Source of the DNA: Acidiluteibacter sp963716125 | GTDB taxonomy: Bacteria > Bacteroidota > Bacteroidia > Flavobacteriales_E > Vicingaceae | Direction of reading: 5' to 3' | DNA: 64,000 nucleotides | Assembly: GCA_963716125.1 (NCBI GenBank) | Contig: OY970294.1 | Span: 3,534,001 to 3,598,000 of the forward strand | In this document: positions 36,472-46,319 of the stretch, in pieces | Numbering within the stretch: the first letter of the stretch is position 1 | Layout of the letters: every line of letters starts with the position of its first letter | The notes under the pieces: generated by a model | The model's input: only the letters and a program-made list of their open reading frames with translations | Database searches by the model: none | Told to the model about the DNA's origin: nothing | Translations under genes and position numbers: made by a program

Positions 36472-39351
36472 TTATTGGAGCACTGGTTCTTCATAATCTT
36501 GAATAGGAATACAGCTGCAAATTAAGTTACGGTCGCCGTATGCATCATCTACTCTTTTAACAGATGGCCAAAATTTATTATTTTGAACATAGGCTAAAGG
36601 AAACACTGCTTTTGTCCTTGTATAAGGATAATTCCATTCTTCAGCAACGATTTCATTAATGGTATGAGGAGCATTTTTCAATACATTGTTTACCTTATCA
36701 GCAGTTCCATTATTAATGGCTTCTATTTCATTTCGTATAGATAGTAAAGCATTTACAAATTGATCCATTTCTTTTTTGCTTTCACTCTCTGTTGGTTCTA
36801 CCATTAAAGTTCCGGCAACAGGAAATGAAACTGTAGGTGCATGATAACCGTAATCCATCAATCTTTTAGCGATATCAACTACCTCTATACCTGTCTCTCC
36901 TTTAAACGGACGACAATCTAAAATCATTTCATGGGCAACGAAGCCATTTTCTCCTTTATATAGGATATCAAATTTCTCCTCCAATAAAACGCGCATGTAA
37001 TTGGCATTCAAAATAGCAAATTCTGTACTTTCTCTCAATCCTTTAGAACCTAACATTCTAATATAAGCATAAGAAATTGTCAAAACCAAAGCACTACCAA
37101 AAGGGGTAGCAGAAATAGCGGTAATGGCTTTTTCTCCGCCGGTTTTTACAACAGGATTAGAAGGCAAAAAAGGAGCTAAGTGAGCAGCCACACCAATAGG
37201 CCCCATACCAGGACCACCACCACCGTGAGGTATAGCAAATGTTTTATGCAAATTTAAATGGCATACATCTGCTCCAATTTCTGCAGGATTGGTTAACCCA
37301 ACTTGTGCATTCATATTAGCACCATCCATATAAACTTGTCCGCCATGCGCATGAATAATTTTTGTAATGTCTTTAACAGAGCTTTCAAAAACACCATGGG
37401 TAGAAGGATAAGTAATCATCAAGCAAGAAAGATTTTCAGAATGTTTCTCTGTCTTCGCTTTTAAATCTTCTACATCTATATTTCCTTTTTCATCACACTT
37501 AACCACTACTACTTCCATTCCTGCCATTACCGCAGAAGCCGGATTGGTACCATGCGCTGAAGATGGAATTAAAGCAATGTTTCTATTGTGATCTCCATTA
37601 TCTTTATGATAGGCTCTAATAACCATCAAACCTGCATATTCACCTTGAGCTCCTGAATTAGGTTGCAAAGATGTTTTGGCAAATCCAGTAATAGTAGATA
37701 AATAATTTTCTAAATTATCCAATAATTCTAAATAACCTTCCGCTTGATTAGAAGGTACAAATGGATGGATATTAGCAAATTCAGGATAACTTAATCCAAA
37801 AAGCTCTGAAGCTGCATTCAATTTCATGGTACAAGAGCCTAAAGGAATCATAGAATGTGTCAATGACAGATCTTTATTTTCTAAACTCTTGATATAACGC
37901 ATCATTTCAGTTTCTGAATGATAACGATTAAAAACTTCGTGGGTTAAAAATTCTGTTTTACGCGCTACTTTCTTAGATAAATTGGTTTCCCCTATATCAT
38001 TGGCTTCTATTTTTGAGGTTTTCCCTTTTAAATCAGCAAAAACATGTAACAATTCATTCAACTCATCCAATTCAATGGTTTCATCTAAACTAATTGCAAT
38101 TGTTTTATCATCTACCTTTCTAAGGTTAATTTCAGCTTTTAATGCAGCATTTATAACTTCATTGGCCGATAAATCTTTGGTATTGATCAATAAAGTGTCA
38201 AAGAAGTTCGCGTTTAAATTTTCAAAGCCTAATTCTTCTAATTTCAATCTTAAAGCATTGGCATATCTATGAATATTTGTTGCAATACCTTTAATACCGT
38301 TAGCTCCATGGAAACAAGCGTACATACTTGCCATAACTGCTAGCAAAACTTGAGCTGTACAAATATTGGAAGTGGCTCTATCTCTTTTAATATGTTGCTC
38401 ACGTGTTTGCAATGCCATTCTTAAGGCTCTATTGCCATTTGCGTCCACTGAAACTCCGATAATTCTACCAGGAATATTTCGTTTATGCTCATCTTTAGTA
38501 GCAAAATACGCAGCATGAGGCCCACCAAAACCCATTGGAATACCAAAACGCTGAGTAGTACCTACCACAGCATCAGCACCCCAATTTCCTGGAGATTCTA
38601 AAACAGCTAAACTCATAATATCTGCTGCTACCACTAAAAATGCATTGTTCTTTTTAACTTTCTCTGCAAATTCTCTATAATCGTAAACTTCTCCATTAGA
38701 AGCAGGATATTGCACTAAAGCACCAAACATCTTATCTGTCCACTCTATGGTTTCATGATTTCCTACAACTAACTCAATATTTAAGGGCTCTGATCTTGTT
38801 TGTAACAAAGATAAAGTTTGAGGTAAAACTTCTTCAGAAACAAAAAATTGATTGGCATTATTTTTCTTAGCCTCTCTACTTCTGCTGCTGAAGAACATAA
38901 TCATAGCTTCGGCAGCTGCTGTAGCTTCATCTAATAAAGATGCATTGGCAATTTCCATTCCTGTAAGGTCAGTAACCATAGTTTGGAAATTTAATAACGC
39001 TTCCAAACGACCTTGAGCAATTTCTGCCTGATACGGAGTGTAGGCAGTATACCAACCCGGATTCTCCAATATATTCCTTTGAATTACACCAGGCAACTTA
39101 GTACCATGATATCCTAAACCAAGGTAAGATTTATACATTTTATTTTTAGAACCTAAGTCTTTCAAATGCTTAATGAATTGAAATTCACTTAAAGCTTTAG
39201 GAACATCTAATTCAGCTTTCAAACGAATATTTGAAGGAACAGTTTTATCAATCAATTCTTCAATTGATTTCACTCCTATAACTTGAAGCATTTCTTGAAT
39301 TTCTTCAGCTCTAGGCCCTATATGTCTTGATTTAAACTCGGCAGTTGTCAT
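36472..39351 (-). CDS. gcvP: Glycine dehydrogenase (aminomethyl-transferring), P-protein
   Basis: PLP-dependent P-protein of the glycine cleavage system; decarboxylates glycine and passes the aminomethyl group to GcvH. The 959-residue protein is the single-chain, fused form. It begins with RHIGP, and the PLP lysine is in NLHKTFAIPHGGGGPG (about 705-720). The C-terminus holds VEPTESESK. Length and motifs are normal. The other gcv genes are not adjacent. Confidence 0.97.
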   Translation of the reverse strand: MTTAEFKSRHIGPRAEEIQEMLQVIGVKSIEELIDKTVPSNIRLKAELDVPKALSEFQFIKHLKDLGSKNKMYKSYLGLGYHGTKLPGVIQRNILENPGWYTAYTPYQAEIAQGRLEALLNFQTMVTDLTGMEIANASLLDEATAAAEAMIMFFSSRSREAKKNNANQFFVSEEVLPQTLSLLQTRSEPLNIELVVGNHETIEWTDKMFGALVQYPASNGEVYDYREFAEKVKKNNAFLVVAADIMSLAVLESPGNWGADAVVGTTQRFGIPMGFGGPHAAYFATKDEHKRNIPGRIIGVSVDANGNRALRMALQTREQHIKRDRATSNICTAQVLLAVMASMYACFHGANGIKGIATNIHRYANALRLKLEELGFENLNANFFDTLLINTKDLSANEVINAALKAEINLRKVDDKTIAISLDETIELDELNELLHVFADLKGKTSKIEANDIGETNLSKKVARKTEFLTHEVFNRYHSETEMMRYIKSLENKDLSLTHSMIPLGSCTMKLNAASELFGLSYPEFANIHPFVPSNQAEGYLELLDNLENYLSTITGFAKTSLQPNSGAQGEYAGLMVIRAYHKDNGDHNRNIALIPSSAHGTNPASAVMAGMEVVVVKCDEKGNIDVEDLKAKTEKHSENLSCLMITYPSTHGVFESSVKDITKIIHAHGGQVYMDGANMNAQVGLTNPAEIGADVCHLNLHKTFAIPHGGGGPGMGPIGVAAHLAPFLPSNPVVKTGGEKAITAISATPFGSALVLTISYAYIRMLGSKGLRESTEFAILNANYMRVLLEEKFDILYKGENGFVAHEMILDCRPFKGETGIEVVDIAKRLMDYGYHAPTVSFPVAGTLMVEPTESESKKEMDQFVNALLSIRNEIEAINNGTADKVNNVLKNAPHTINEIVAEEWNYPYTRTKAVFPLAYVQNNKFWPSVKRVDDAYGDRNLICSCIPIQDYEEPVLQ

Positions 39352-39382
39352 CGATGCAAATGTGTTAAATTAAAAATGGACG

Positions 39383-39390
39383 CAAATATA
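39383..39390 (-). promoter_or_regulatory. gcvP promoter -7 element
   Basis: TATATTTG on the minus strand, followed by C, 32 bases upstream of the gcvP ATG. A perfect TAnnTTTG match; the -33 TTG is not clear. Confidence 0.5.
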
Positions 39391-39602
39391 CTTATTGTTA
39401 ATTGTTTTAAATCCTATGAACATGCATAATTTTAGTTCAATTTTTAAACAATCATTAAAAAAAATAAAAAATTTAATTTACTCAATACCAAATATATAAT
39501 AAATATTTAACGGATTAAATGTTATTAATATAGGTCATAAAAAAAATAATGTAGAATTTAGATAAACTACAATAACAAATGTAGATAGCAGAAGGTTCGA
39601 GA

Positions 39603-40481
39603 TTGATGAGATTATTATTTAAAAAAACTATCCATTTAATTGTTTTTAGCAATTTCTTTATTGCACTTTGTGCGGCAAGCATTACCTATATCAATACTTT
39701 GTATTTAGGATTACTAGAGTTCCAGTGGATCTATTCTATTTTTATTTTCTGCGCCACCTTCATTGCCTATAATTTTCAACGGTTAATAAGAATAAAGAAA
39801 ACTAATAGAAGTCAAGCTTCCATTCGATTGTATTGGATTCATAAAAATAAAAGATCGCTGATTTTTTTCAATCTTTTATTGGCAATTATTGCTTGCCTGA
39901 TGTTGTTTTATCTTCCTATTCAGTTTTTTTTACTATCAATACCAGTCGCCATCTTATCGATATGGTATGTATTAGGATTTAAAAATAATAAAGCATTAAG
40001 AGAAATACCCTTCATTAAAGTTTTTGTAATTGCTATCGTTTGGACGCTCGCTTGCTTTGATATTCCCTTATTCTTGTCTGACCATCCATGGGATTTAGAA
40101 ATTTTGTTTTTCAACATTGCTTTTTTAGCTTTTCTAGTTTTTCAAACCATTCCTTTTGACATTAGAGACATGCTATACGATAAAAGTTTAAATATCAAAA
40201 CAATTGCTAGTCATTACGGTTTAGAAAAAAGTAAATACATTACCATTTTTGTAGGAATTTTATCAATTAGTGGCTTTGCAATTATATCTAACTTATTATT
40301 CATCACAGATAAAAAAGTAATTTTATTAAGCTATTTAATCAGTCTTTTAATTGGAATTTTAATGGTATTTAATATTAAAAAAGATGCAAAAGAGATTTAT
40401 TTCTCCTTAATTATAGAGTCTATTTTGATATTTCCATGTATTTTTTATCTTTTTTGGAGGATTATTAGAATTTACTTCTAA
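39603..40481 (+). CDS. UbiA-like prenyltransferase-family membrane protein
   Basis: A 292-residue protein with about eight or nine membrane helices. The second-half motif IPFDIRDMLYDKSLNIKTIA (about 181-200) matches the second Asp-rich motif and loop of UbiA prenyltransferases. The first motif, normally NDxxDxxxD, reads YNFQRLIRIKK (about 55-65) and lacks the aspartates. It may be a divergent transferase with another metal site or an inactive relative. It precedes kynU by 41 bases, but a promoter lies in between. Substrate unknown. Confidence 0.65.
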   Translation: MMRLLFKKTIHLIVFSNFFIALCAASITYINTLYLGLLEFQWIYSIFIFCATFIAYNFQRLIRIKKTNRSQASIRLYWIHKNKRSLIFFNLLLAIIACLMLFYLPIQFFLLSIPVAILSIWYVLGFKNNKALREIPFIKVFVIAIVWTLACFDIPLFLSDHPWDLEILFFNIAFLAFLVFQTIPFDIRDMLYDKSLNIKTIASHYGLEKSKYITIFVGILSISGFAIISNLLFITDKKVILLSYLISLLIGILMVFNIKKDAKEIYFSLIIESILIFPCIFYLFWRIIRIYF

Positions 40482-40498
40482 TTAAGTTTACGGCTTTG

Positions 40499-40506
40499 TA
40501 TCTTTG
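40499..40506 (+). promoter_or_regulatory. kynU-kmo promoter -7 element
   Basis: TATCTTTG, a perfect TAnnTTTG, 16 bases before the kynU ATG, giving a very short leader. The -33 box is weak. Confidence 0.5.
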
Positions 40507-40522
40507 AACCAAAAGTATTCAA

Positions 40523-41803
40523 ATGGATTTTAAAAATACCTTACAATTTGCTCAAGAGTTGGATAATATCGATCCTCTAGCAGAATTTAGAAATCAATTT
40601 CATTTTCCCAATTTCAATCCAAATGGTTGTTATTATTTTACTGGTAATAGTTTGGGATTGATGCCAAAAAAAGCAAAAGAAGCACTCAATCAAGAATTAG
40701 ATGATTGGGCAAAATATGGTGTAGAAGGTCATTTTATGGCAAAAAATCCTTGGTATTCTTATCATGAACAATTTAAAAAAGGAACAGCAGCTGTAGTTGG
40801 AGCAAAAGAAAGTGAAGTAGGCGTAATGAATGGATTAACCACCAACTTACATTTATTAATGGCTTCATTTTACAATCCTACTGAACGTAGATATAAAATT
40901 TTATGTGAAGCAAAAGCTTTTCCATCCGATCAATATGCCTTAGAAAGTCAAGTGAAGTTTCATGGCTATCAGCCAGACGATGCCATTATAGAAATAACTC
41001 CTAGAGAAGGAGAATACACTATTAATGAAGAAGATATTGAAGATGCGATTAAGATCCATGGGAATTCTATTGCCTTAATAATGATTGGTGGAGTCAATTA
41101 TTATACTGGTCAAAAATTTGATATGGCTCATATTACGGAAATTGGTCATAAAGTGGGCGCTGTTGTAGGTTTTGATTTAGCGCATGCTGCAGGAAATGTA
41201 GAATTAAAATTACACGATTGGAAAGTTGATTTTGCAGCTTGGTGTTCTTATAAATATCTCAACTCAGGTCCTGGAAGTGTTTCGGGATACTTTGTACACG
41301 AAAAACATGGTAAAAATCCTGATTTGAAAAGATTTGCAGGTTGGTGGGGAACTCCTTCTGAAGATAGATTTAAAATGAACAAAGAATTTACCCCTGCTGA
41401 AGGCGCTGATGGGTGGCAACTGAGTAATGCTCCGGTTTTTGCTATGGCAGCTCATAAAGTTTCCCTGGATATTTTTGAAGCGGCTGGAATGGAAAATATT
41501 TTTGCCAAACGCGATCAACTGTCAGCTTATTTAGAGTTTATTATTAAAGATATTTCTAAACGATACGCTGAAGCGAATTTTGAAATTATCACACCAAAAA
41601 ATAAAGAAGAAAGAGGTTCTCAAATTTCAATACTAACTCACGGAACTGGTAAATCTTTATTTGATTTTATCAGCGAAAAGGGAGTTATTGCCGATTGGAG
41701 AGAACCCAATGTAATTAGAATGGCGCCAATGCCGTTATACAATTCATATGAAGATATCTATCAATTTGGTCAAATATTAGAAGAAGGTTTAAAAGGAGAA
41801 TAA
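40523..41803 (+). CDS. kynU: Kynureninase
   Basis: PLP enzyme that cleaves kynurenine or 3-hydroxykynurenine to anthranilate or 3-hydroxyanthranilate plus alanine. The 426-residue protein shows FTGNSLGLMPK (about 39-49), FDLAHAAGN (about 219-227) and the PLP lysine in WCSYKYLNSGPG (about 239-250). The stop overlaps the kmo start (TAATGG). The pair forms the middle of tryptophan catabolism toward quinolinate and NAD. The dioxygenases are not in the window. Confidence 0.95.
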   Translation: MDFKNTLQFAQELDNIDPLAEFRNQFHFPNFNPNGCYYFTGNSLGLMPKKAKEALNQELDDWAKYGVEGHFMAKNPWYSYHEQFKKGTAAVVGAKESEVGVMNGLTTNLHLLMASFYNPTERRYKILCEAKAFPSDQYALESQVKFHGYQPDDAIIEITPREGEYTINEEDIEDAIKIHGNSIALIMIGGVNYYTGQKFDMAHITEIGHKVGAVVGFDLAHAAGNVELKLHDWKVDFAAWCSYKYLNSGPGSVSGYFVHEKHGKNPDLKRFAGWWGTPSEDRFKMNKEFTPAEGADGWQLSNAPVFAMAAHKVSLDIFEAAGMENIFAKRDQLSAYLEFIIKDISKRYAEANFEIITPKNKEERGSQISILTHGTGKSLFDFISEKGVIADWREPNVIRMAPMPLYNSYEDIYQFGQILEEGLKGE

Positions 41804-43143
41804 TGGAAAAAATTGCAATCGTAGGCGCAGGATTAGTTGGTTCATTACAAGCTGTTTTAATGGCTAAAAAAGGCTATCATGTAGAGGTTTTTGAAAGAAG
41901 ACCCGACATGCGAAAAACGGAATTAAGTGCAGGAAGATCAATCAATTTAGCACTATCGGATAGAGGTTGGAAAGCTTTAAAAATAGCAGGAATTGAAGAT
42001 GAAATTATGAAATTTTCTATTCCCATGTATGGAAGGATTATGCATGCAAAAGATGGAACTTTAACCCAACAACCATACGGAAAAGAAGGTCAAGCGATTT
42101 ATTCTGTGAGTAGAGGCGGGCTAAATGTGGCTTTGATGAATTATGCGGATAAAAATGATCATGTTCATTTTAATTTTGATGAAAAATGTGACGATTTAGA
42201 CTTAGATTCAAACACCTTGCATTTTGAAAATCATGCAACTGGAGAAAAAAGCACTTTCAAAGCTGATCGAATTTTTGGAACAGATGGTGCCTTTTCAGCT
42301 ATAAGAAGCAGGCTGCAAGTAACGGAGCGTTTTAATTATTCTCAGAGTTATTTAAAACATGGATACAAAGAATTACATATTCCTCCAAATGCCGATGGAA
42401 CTCACAAACTAGATAAGAATGCGCTACATATTTGGCCGAGAGGTGAATTTATGATGATAGCCTTACCGAATTTGGATGGTAGCTTCACGGTAACATTATT
42501 CTTTCCTTTTGAGGGAGAAGTTTCTTTTGAGTCTATTAAAACAAAACAAGATGTATTGAATTTTTTCAACACAACATTTTCTGATTCCGTTGCGTTAATG
42601 CCTGATTTGGTGGAAGATTATTTTGCTAATCCCACCTCATCCTTAGTAACAGTAAAATGTTCACCTTGGAATTATAAAGACCAAGTATTATTGATGGGCG
42701 ATGCTTCTCATGCTATTGTCCCGTTTTATGGCCAAGGTATGAATAGCGGTTTTGAAGATTGCAGCGCATTTGAAGAAATGCAAGATGAGTTTGGAGAAAA
42801 TTGGTTGGAATTGTTCGAAAACTTTTCAGAGAAAAGAAAACCAAATGGTGATGCCATAGCAGATTTGGCGATTATGAATTTCATAGAAATGCGGGATAAA
42901 GTAGCAGATGACCATTTTTTACTTCAAAAGAAAATTGAGAAGAAAATTTATTCCAAATATCCAGATAAATGGATGCCATTGTATTCTCAAGTTACATTTA
43001 GTCATATTCCTTATGCTGAAGCTTTAAAAAGAGGAAAACAACAGGAAATTGTCATGCAGAAAATAATGCAACGACCTGATATTGAAAAAATGTGGGATAG
43101 CGAGGAAGTGGAGAAATTGATTATTAATTCAATTTTAAATTGA
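41803..43143 (+). CDS. kmo: Kynurenine 3-monooxygenase
   Basis: FAD hydroxylase converting kynurenine to 3-hydroxykynurenine. The 446-residue protein has the Rossmann motif VGAGLVGSLQA (7-17), AGRSINLALSDRGW (about 44-57) and the FAD-binding GDASHAIVPFYGQGMNSG (about 302-319), all typical of KMO. It overlaps kynU by one base. The C-terminal membrane-anchor region of eukaryotic KMO is not evident. Confidence 0.95.
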   Translation: MEKIAIVGAGLVGSLQAVLMAKKGYHVEVFERRPDMRKTELSAGRSINLALSDRGWKALKIAGIEDEIMKFSIPMYGRIMHAKDGTLTQQPYGKEGQAIYSVSRGGLNVALMNYADKNDHVHFNFDEKCDDLDLDSNTLHFENHATGEKSTFKADRIFGTDGAFSAIRSRLQVTERFNYSQSYLKHGYKELHIPPNADGTHKLDKNALHIWPRGEFMMIALPNLDGSFTVTLFFPFEGEVSFESIKTKQDVLNFFNTTFSDSVALMPDLVEDYFANPTSSLVTVKCSPWNYKDQVLLMGDASHAIVPFYGQGMNSGFEDCSAFEEMQDEFGENWLELFENFSEKRKPNGDAIADLAIMNFIEMRDKVADDHFLLQKKIEKKIYSKYPDKWMPLYSQVTFSHIPYAEALKRGKQQEIVMQKIMQRPDIEKMWDSEEVEKLIINSILN

Positions 43144-43358
43144 CAGCTTAAATGGACAATTCCATTGATTCCCGCAGCACATAAACCTGCAAGGTTTCAT
43201 TTGCAAACTTTGCTGAAGATAGATAAATAGCTAAAATTAAATAACAAAACCATGCAGGTTTCGCTTCGATTTATTTACTAATCATTTCAATAGCTATCAG
43301 ATCTATTTGGGAAAGGTCAAAGTCTAAAATCTAAGGTCTAACTTCTAAAGTCTTCCAG

Positions 43359-43652
43359 TTACCTCCCCTTAATCACTTTCGGAACTTTAATATAATCCGT
43401 ATCTGCATCTGGAGCGTTTTTTAATGCCTCTTTTTGTGTGGTGGTTTGATGCACTTCATCCTTTCGAAGCGTAGCTTTTTCATCTAATAAATAAATCAAA
43501 GGTTCTACCCCTTCGGTATCAACTTCCTTTAATTTCTCCACAAAATCAAGCATTCTGTTCATATCTTCCAATATTTCAGCGCTTTCGATCTCATCAAATT
43601 TCAATTTTGAAAGTTCGGCTATTCTGTTGACGGTAGATTTATCGATAGACAT
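43359..43652 (-). CDS. gatC: Asp-tRNA(Asn)/Glu-tRNA(Gln) amidotransferase subunit C
   Basis: Small subunit that joins GatA and GatB in indirect Gln/Asn-tRNA synthesis. The 97-residue protein has the family pattern VNRIAELSKLKF (about 8-19), MLDFVEKLKEVDTEGVEP (about 33-50) and LRKDEV. It follows the acyltransferase with a two-base gap. gatA and gatB are elsewhere. Confidence 0.93.
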   Translation of the reverse strand: MSIDKSTVNRIAELSKLKFDEIESAEILEDMNRMLDFVEKLKEVDTEGVEPLIYLLDEKATLRKDEVHQTTTQKEALKNAPDADTDYIKVPKVIKGR

Positions 43653-43654
43653 AG

Positions 43655-44386
43655 TTATAATTTTGAAGCAATAGTATCTTTTATTTCTTGGCTCAAAAGT
43701 AAGAAATCTTCAGCACTATATTTTTCGGTATCATGCTTTTTATGTACAAACACTTTTGCAACGCCAGGACGAGAAAAGCCATAAAAACTCATTGGATTGG
43801 CAGATAGCAATTGAAAATTATTTCTAAAGCTAATGGGGACTATTGGAATTTTTTTATCTATTGCCAATTTAAAAGCACCATTTTTAAATCCTTTCATAAT
43901 TGGCGCATTCCTTGAAATAGTTCCTTCCGGATAAATCACAACGCTCCAGCCTTTTACAATACGCTCAGCACAAGCAGCTATTGCTTTACTACTTTCCTTT
44001 GGATTGCCTCTATCTACTAATATATTAAAGGTTTTAAAGTAAATATTAAAAAGTGGCAAGTCACCCAATTCCTTTTTACCTAAAGAGATGAATTTTTTAT
44101 GACAAATGGCATACATCATCAATACATCTAAATAAGAGGTATGATTGGAACACAAAATAAAAGGCTCATCAGGAAATTCTGCTTCTTTTTCAACTACAGG
44201 AAAAATTCCACTTCCATAAATAATCCATTTGGCTTGAAAGCGCATCAAGCGGAAACCTTTTGGATAATATTTTTCATCAGAAAATAAAAAATAGAAAAAA
44301 GGATACAATACTATAATGGTAAATAGCACCAAAAGGAAAAAATAAACTTTCCAAACGATAGATAAAAGTGCATAAACAATTTTCAT
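43655..44386 (-). CDS. plsC: 1-acyl-sn-glycerol-3-phosphate acyltransferase
   Basis: Makes phosphatidic acid at the inner membrane. The ATG at 44386 (MKIVYALLS) gives 243 residues; a longer frame upstream overlaps trpS and is not family-like. An N-terminal hydrophobic helix is followed by the catalytic motif NHTSYLDVLM (about 79-88, HX4D) and the substrate motif VIYPEGTISRN (about 149-159). It is divergent from trpS, with start codons essentially touching (44386 and 44424). Confidence 0.88.
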   Translation of the reverse strand: MKIVYALLSIVWKVYFFLLVLFTIIVLYPFFYFLFSDEKYYPKGFRLMRFQAKWIIYGSGIFPVVEKEAEFPDEPFILCSNHTSYLDVLMMYAICHKKFISLGKKELGDLPLFNIYFKTFNILVDRGNPKESSKAIAACAERIVKGWSVVIYPEGTISRNAPIMKGFKNGAFKLAIDKKIPIVPISFRNNFQLLSANPMSFYGFSRPGVAKVFVHKKHDTEKYSAEDFLLLSQEIKDTIASKL

Positions 44387-44423
44387 GAGTGCAAAAATAG
44401 CAACAAATTGGTATTTTTGGCAA

Positions 44424-45401
44424 ATGGCAAGAATATTGACAGGAATACAAAGTTCGGGAGCAACAGGCGAAATACATTTAGGAAATATTTTAGGTGCTAT
44501 TGAACCAGGAATTGAATTATCTAAAAATCCCGAAAACGAAGCATTTTTCTTTATTGCAGATTTGCATTCATTGACCACAGTAAAAGATGCAAAAATAAGG
44601 CAACTCAATGTGCATGCCGTAGCTGCTGCTTGGTTGGCTTTTGGTTTTGATACGGATAAAAATGTATTTTATAGACAATCAGACATCCCACAAGTATGTG
44701 AATTAAGTTGGCATTTGAGCTGTTTTACTCCTTTTCCTATGTTGGCAAATGCTCATTCATTTAAAGATAAGTCTGAAAATTTATCCGATGTTAATGCAGG
44801 ACTATTTTCATACCCTGTATTGATGGCAGCCGATATTTTATTGTATGATGCCCAATATGTACCTGTTGGAAAAGATCAGCGACAACATTTAGAAATGACC
44901 AGAGATATTTGCAGTTCATTCAATCATCAAATGGGTGAAACTTTGGTAATGCCCGAAGCGCATATCAATGAAAAAGTAATGACCATACCGGGAATTGATG
45001 GTAGAAAGATGAGTAAATCCTATAATAACTACATCAATATCTTTTTGCCCGATAAAGCTTTAAAAAAAGTGGTAATGAGCATAGAAACGGATAGTACACC
45101 GTTAGAAGATCCCAAAGATTATGAAAACTGTAATGTCTTTGCCTTGTATTCTTTATTAGCGAGTGACGGAGAAATTGAGACCATGAAAAAAAATTATACT
45201 GGTGGTAATTATGGTTATGGACATGCTAAAACAGCTTTATTTGAATTAATTATCAAAAAATATCAATCACAAAGAGAAAAATACTGGGAATTGATGGATA
45301 ATACAGAACTGATAGACAAAAAATTAGCAGAAGGCGCAAAAAAAGCTAGTCTAGTCGCCAATCAAGTATTAAAGAGAGTACGAGAAAAATTAGGCTATTA
45401 G
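44424..45401 (+). CDS. trpS: Tryptophanyl-tRNA synthetase
   Basis: Charges tRNA-Trp. The ATG at 44424 (MARILTGIQSSG) is the family start; an earlier in-frame ATG at 44385 would overlap the acyltransferase start. The 325-residue class I enzyme has the HIGH-like motif GEIHLGN, YPVLMAADILLYDAQYVPVGKD in two parts, and KMSKS in GRKMSKSYNN. Full length. Followed by a long non-coding gap. Confidence 0.96.
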   Translation: MARILTGIQSSGATGEIHLGNILGAIEPGIELSKNPENEAFFFIADLHSLTTVKDAKIRQLNVHAVAAAWLAFGFDTDKNVFYRQSDIPQVCELSWHLSCFTPFPMLANAHSFKDKSENLSDVNAGLFSYPVLMAADILLYDAQYVPVGKDQRQHLEMTRDICSSFNHQMGETLVMPEAHINEKVMTIPGIDGRKMSKSYNNYINIFLPDKALKKVVMSIETDSTPLEDPKDYENCNVFALYSLLASDGEIETMKKNYTGGNYGYGHAKTALFELIIKKYQSQREKYWELMDNTELIDKKLAEGAKKASLVANQVLKRVREKLGY

Positions 45402-46301
45402 CCTGAGTTCAGTTATTCTTAATGATTCAGAACACCTTTAAACTCACTATTGTGCAATTAAACAATATACGTGTAATAATGAGCTTGAGGGAAGCTCTTT
45501 TCATTAATTGTTTTTAAACCTGAGTTCGGTTATTCTTAAGGATTCAGAACGCCTTTAAATAGTGGGATTCGATTAAAATTAGCGATGAAATAGCAAGCTA
45601 TTTCAAGGAAATTTTAAGAAGAAGATTACTGTTTAAAGGTGGAATAATACCGATTTAGTAATCTAATGTCGCACACTTCGTTCCTCATTTGCTCTTTATC
45701 TTACTGTTCGGCATTTACCAATTCTACGTTTTTAAAATGGTTCAATAAAATTTATATGCGGCATTAAAAAACTTAATTGGTATAAGTTAAAACTTTCCCA
45801 GAAATAAAAATCTACTGCGTTTGATTTTTAGAATATAGCTCCTGTCTGCCAAGGCTCGCCAGGCACGGCGCTATATATCTAAATATCTGCCTTATATATT
45901 GTAATTTCTGAAAATATGAATTCCTAAATAATAATCGAATTCAGGTTAATAAGGTTTGCATGTATTAACAGCCCAATCAAATTAAAATAAACGACTATTG
46001 CGCCTAAACATTTCTGCCGTTGGAGGATTTGCGATTATAATTTGATCTAATTTTGAAAATATTTGGTTTAATTTGATAAAAGTATCAACTAAATACCTAA
46101 TCACTTTTACAATATTCATTAATCTCTGAGAATGATTTTATATCTTTACGCTGTTGCATTTTTATATTTGAATCAAAATCTACTATTAACAAACTAAAAT
46201 TTAATTAACTAAACTGCAAATTGCAATACATTTTTTTAAAAAAATTGATTTGCAGAAATTCAAATATTTATAAGCTCCTAAATTTTAGATTATAATCTTA
46301 C
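45402..46301. other. Non-coding gap of 900 bases
   Basis: No supportable coding frame. It holds a hairpin GAGCTT/AAGCTC followed by TTTT (about 45481-45500, possibly ending trpS), a repeated CCTGAGTTC block (45403 and 45519), a MITE-like element (next entry) and an AT-rich leader before the gene at 46320. Confidence 0.6.
45517..45946. repeat. MITE-like element with imperfect terminal inverted repeats
   Basis: The left end AACCTGAGTTCGGTTATT (45517-45534) and the reverse complement of the right end (AACCTGAATTCGATTATT, ending 45946) agree at about 20 of 24 positions. A third, directly repeated copy of the left end lies at 45402-45425. The interior has no transposase frame. It contains a REP-like palindrome, ATATAGC...TCTGCC...GGCA...GCTATAT (45833-45877). 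The pattern suggests a non-autonomous element or IS remnant. Confidence 0.45.
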
Positions 46302-46319
46302 ATGATTAATAAAAATGGT

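Noticed and set aside
43655..44608. Acyltransferase starting at 44608
   Set aside because: The first 74 codons overlap trpS on the other strand and do not resemble the family; the ATG at 44386 begins a normal membrane helix.
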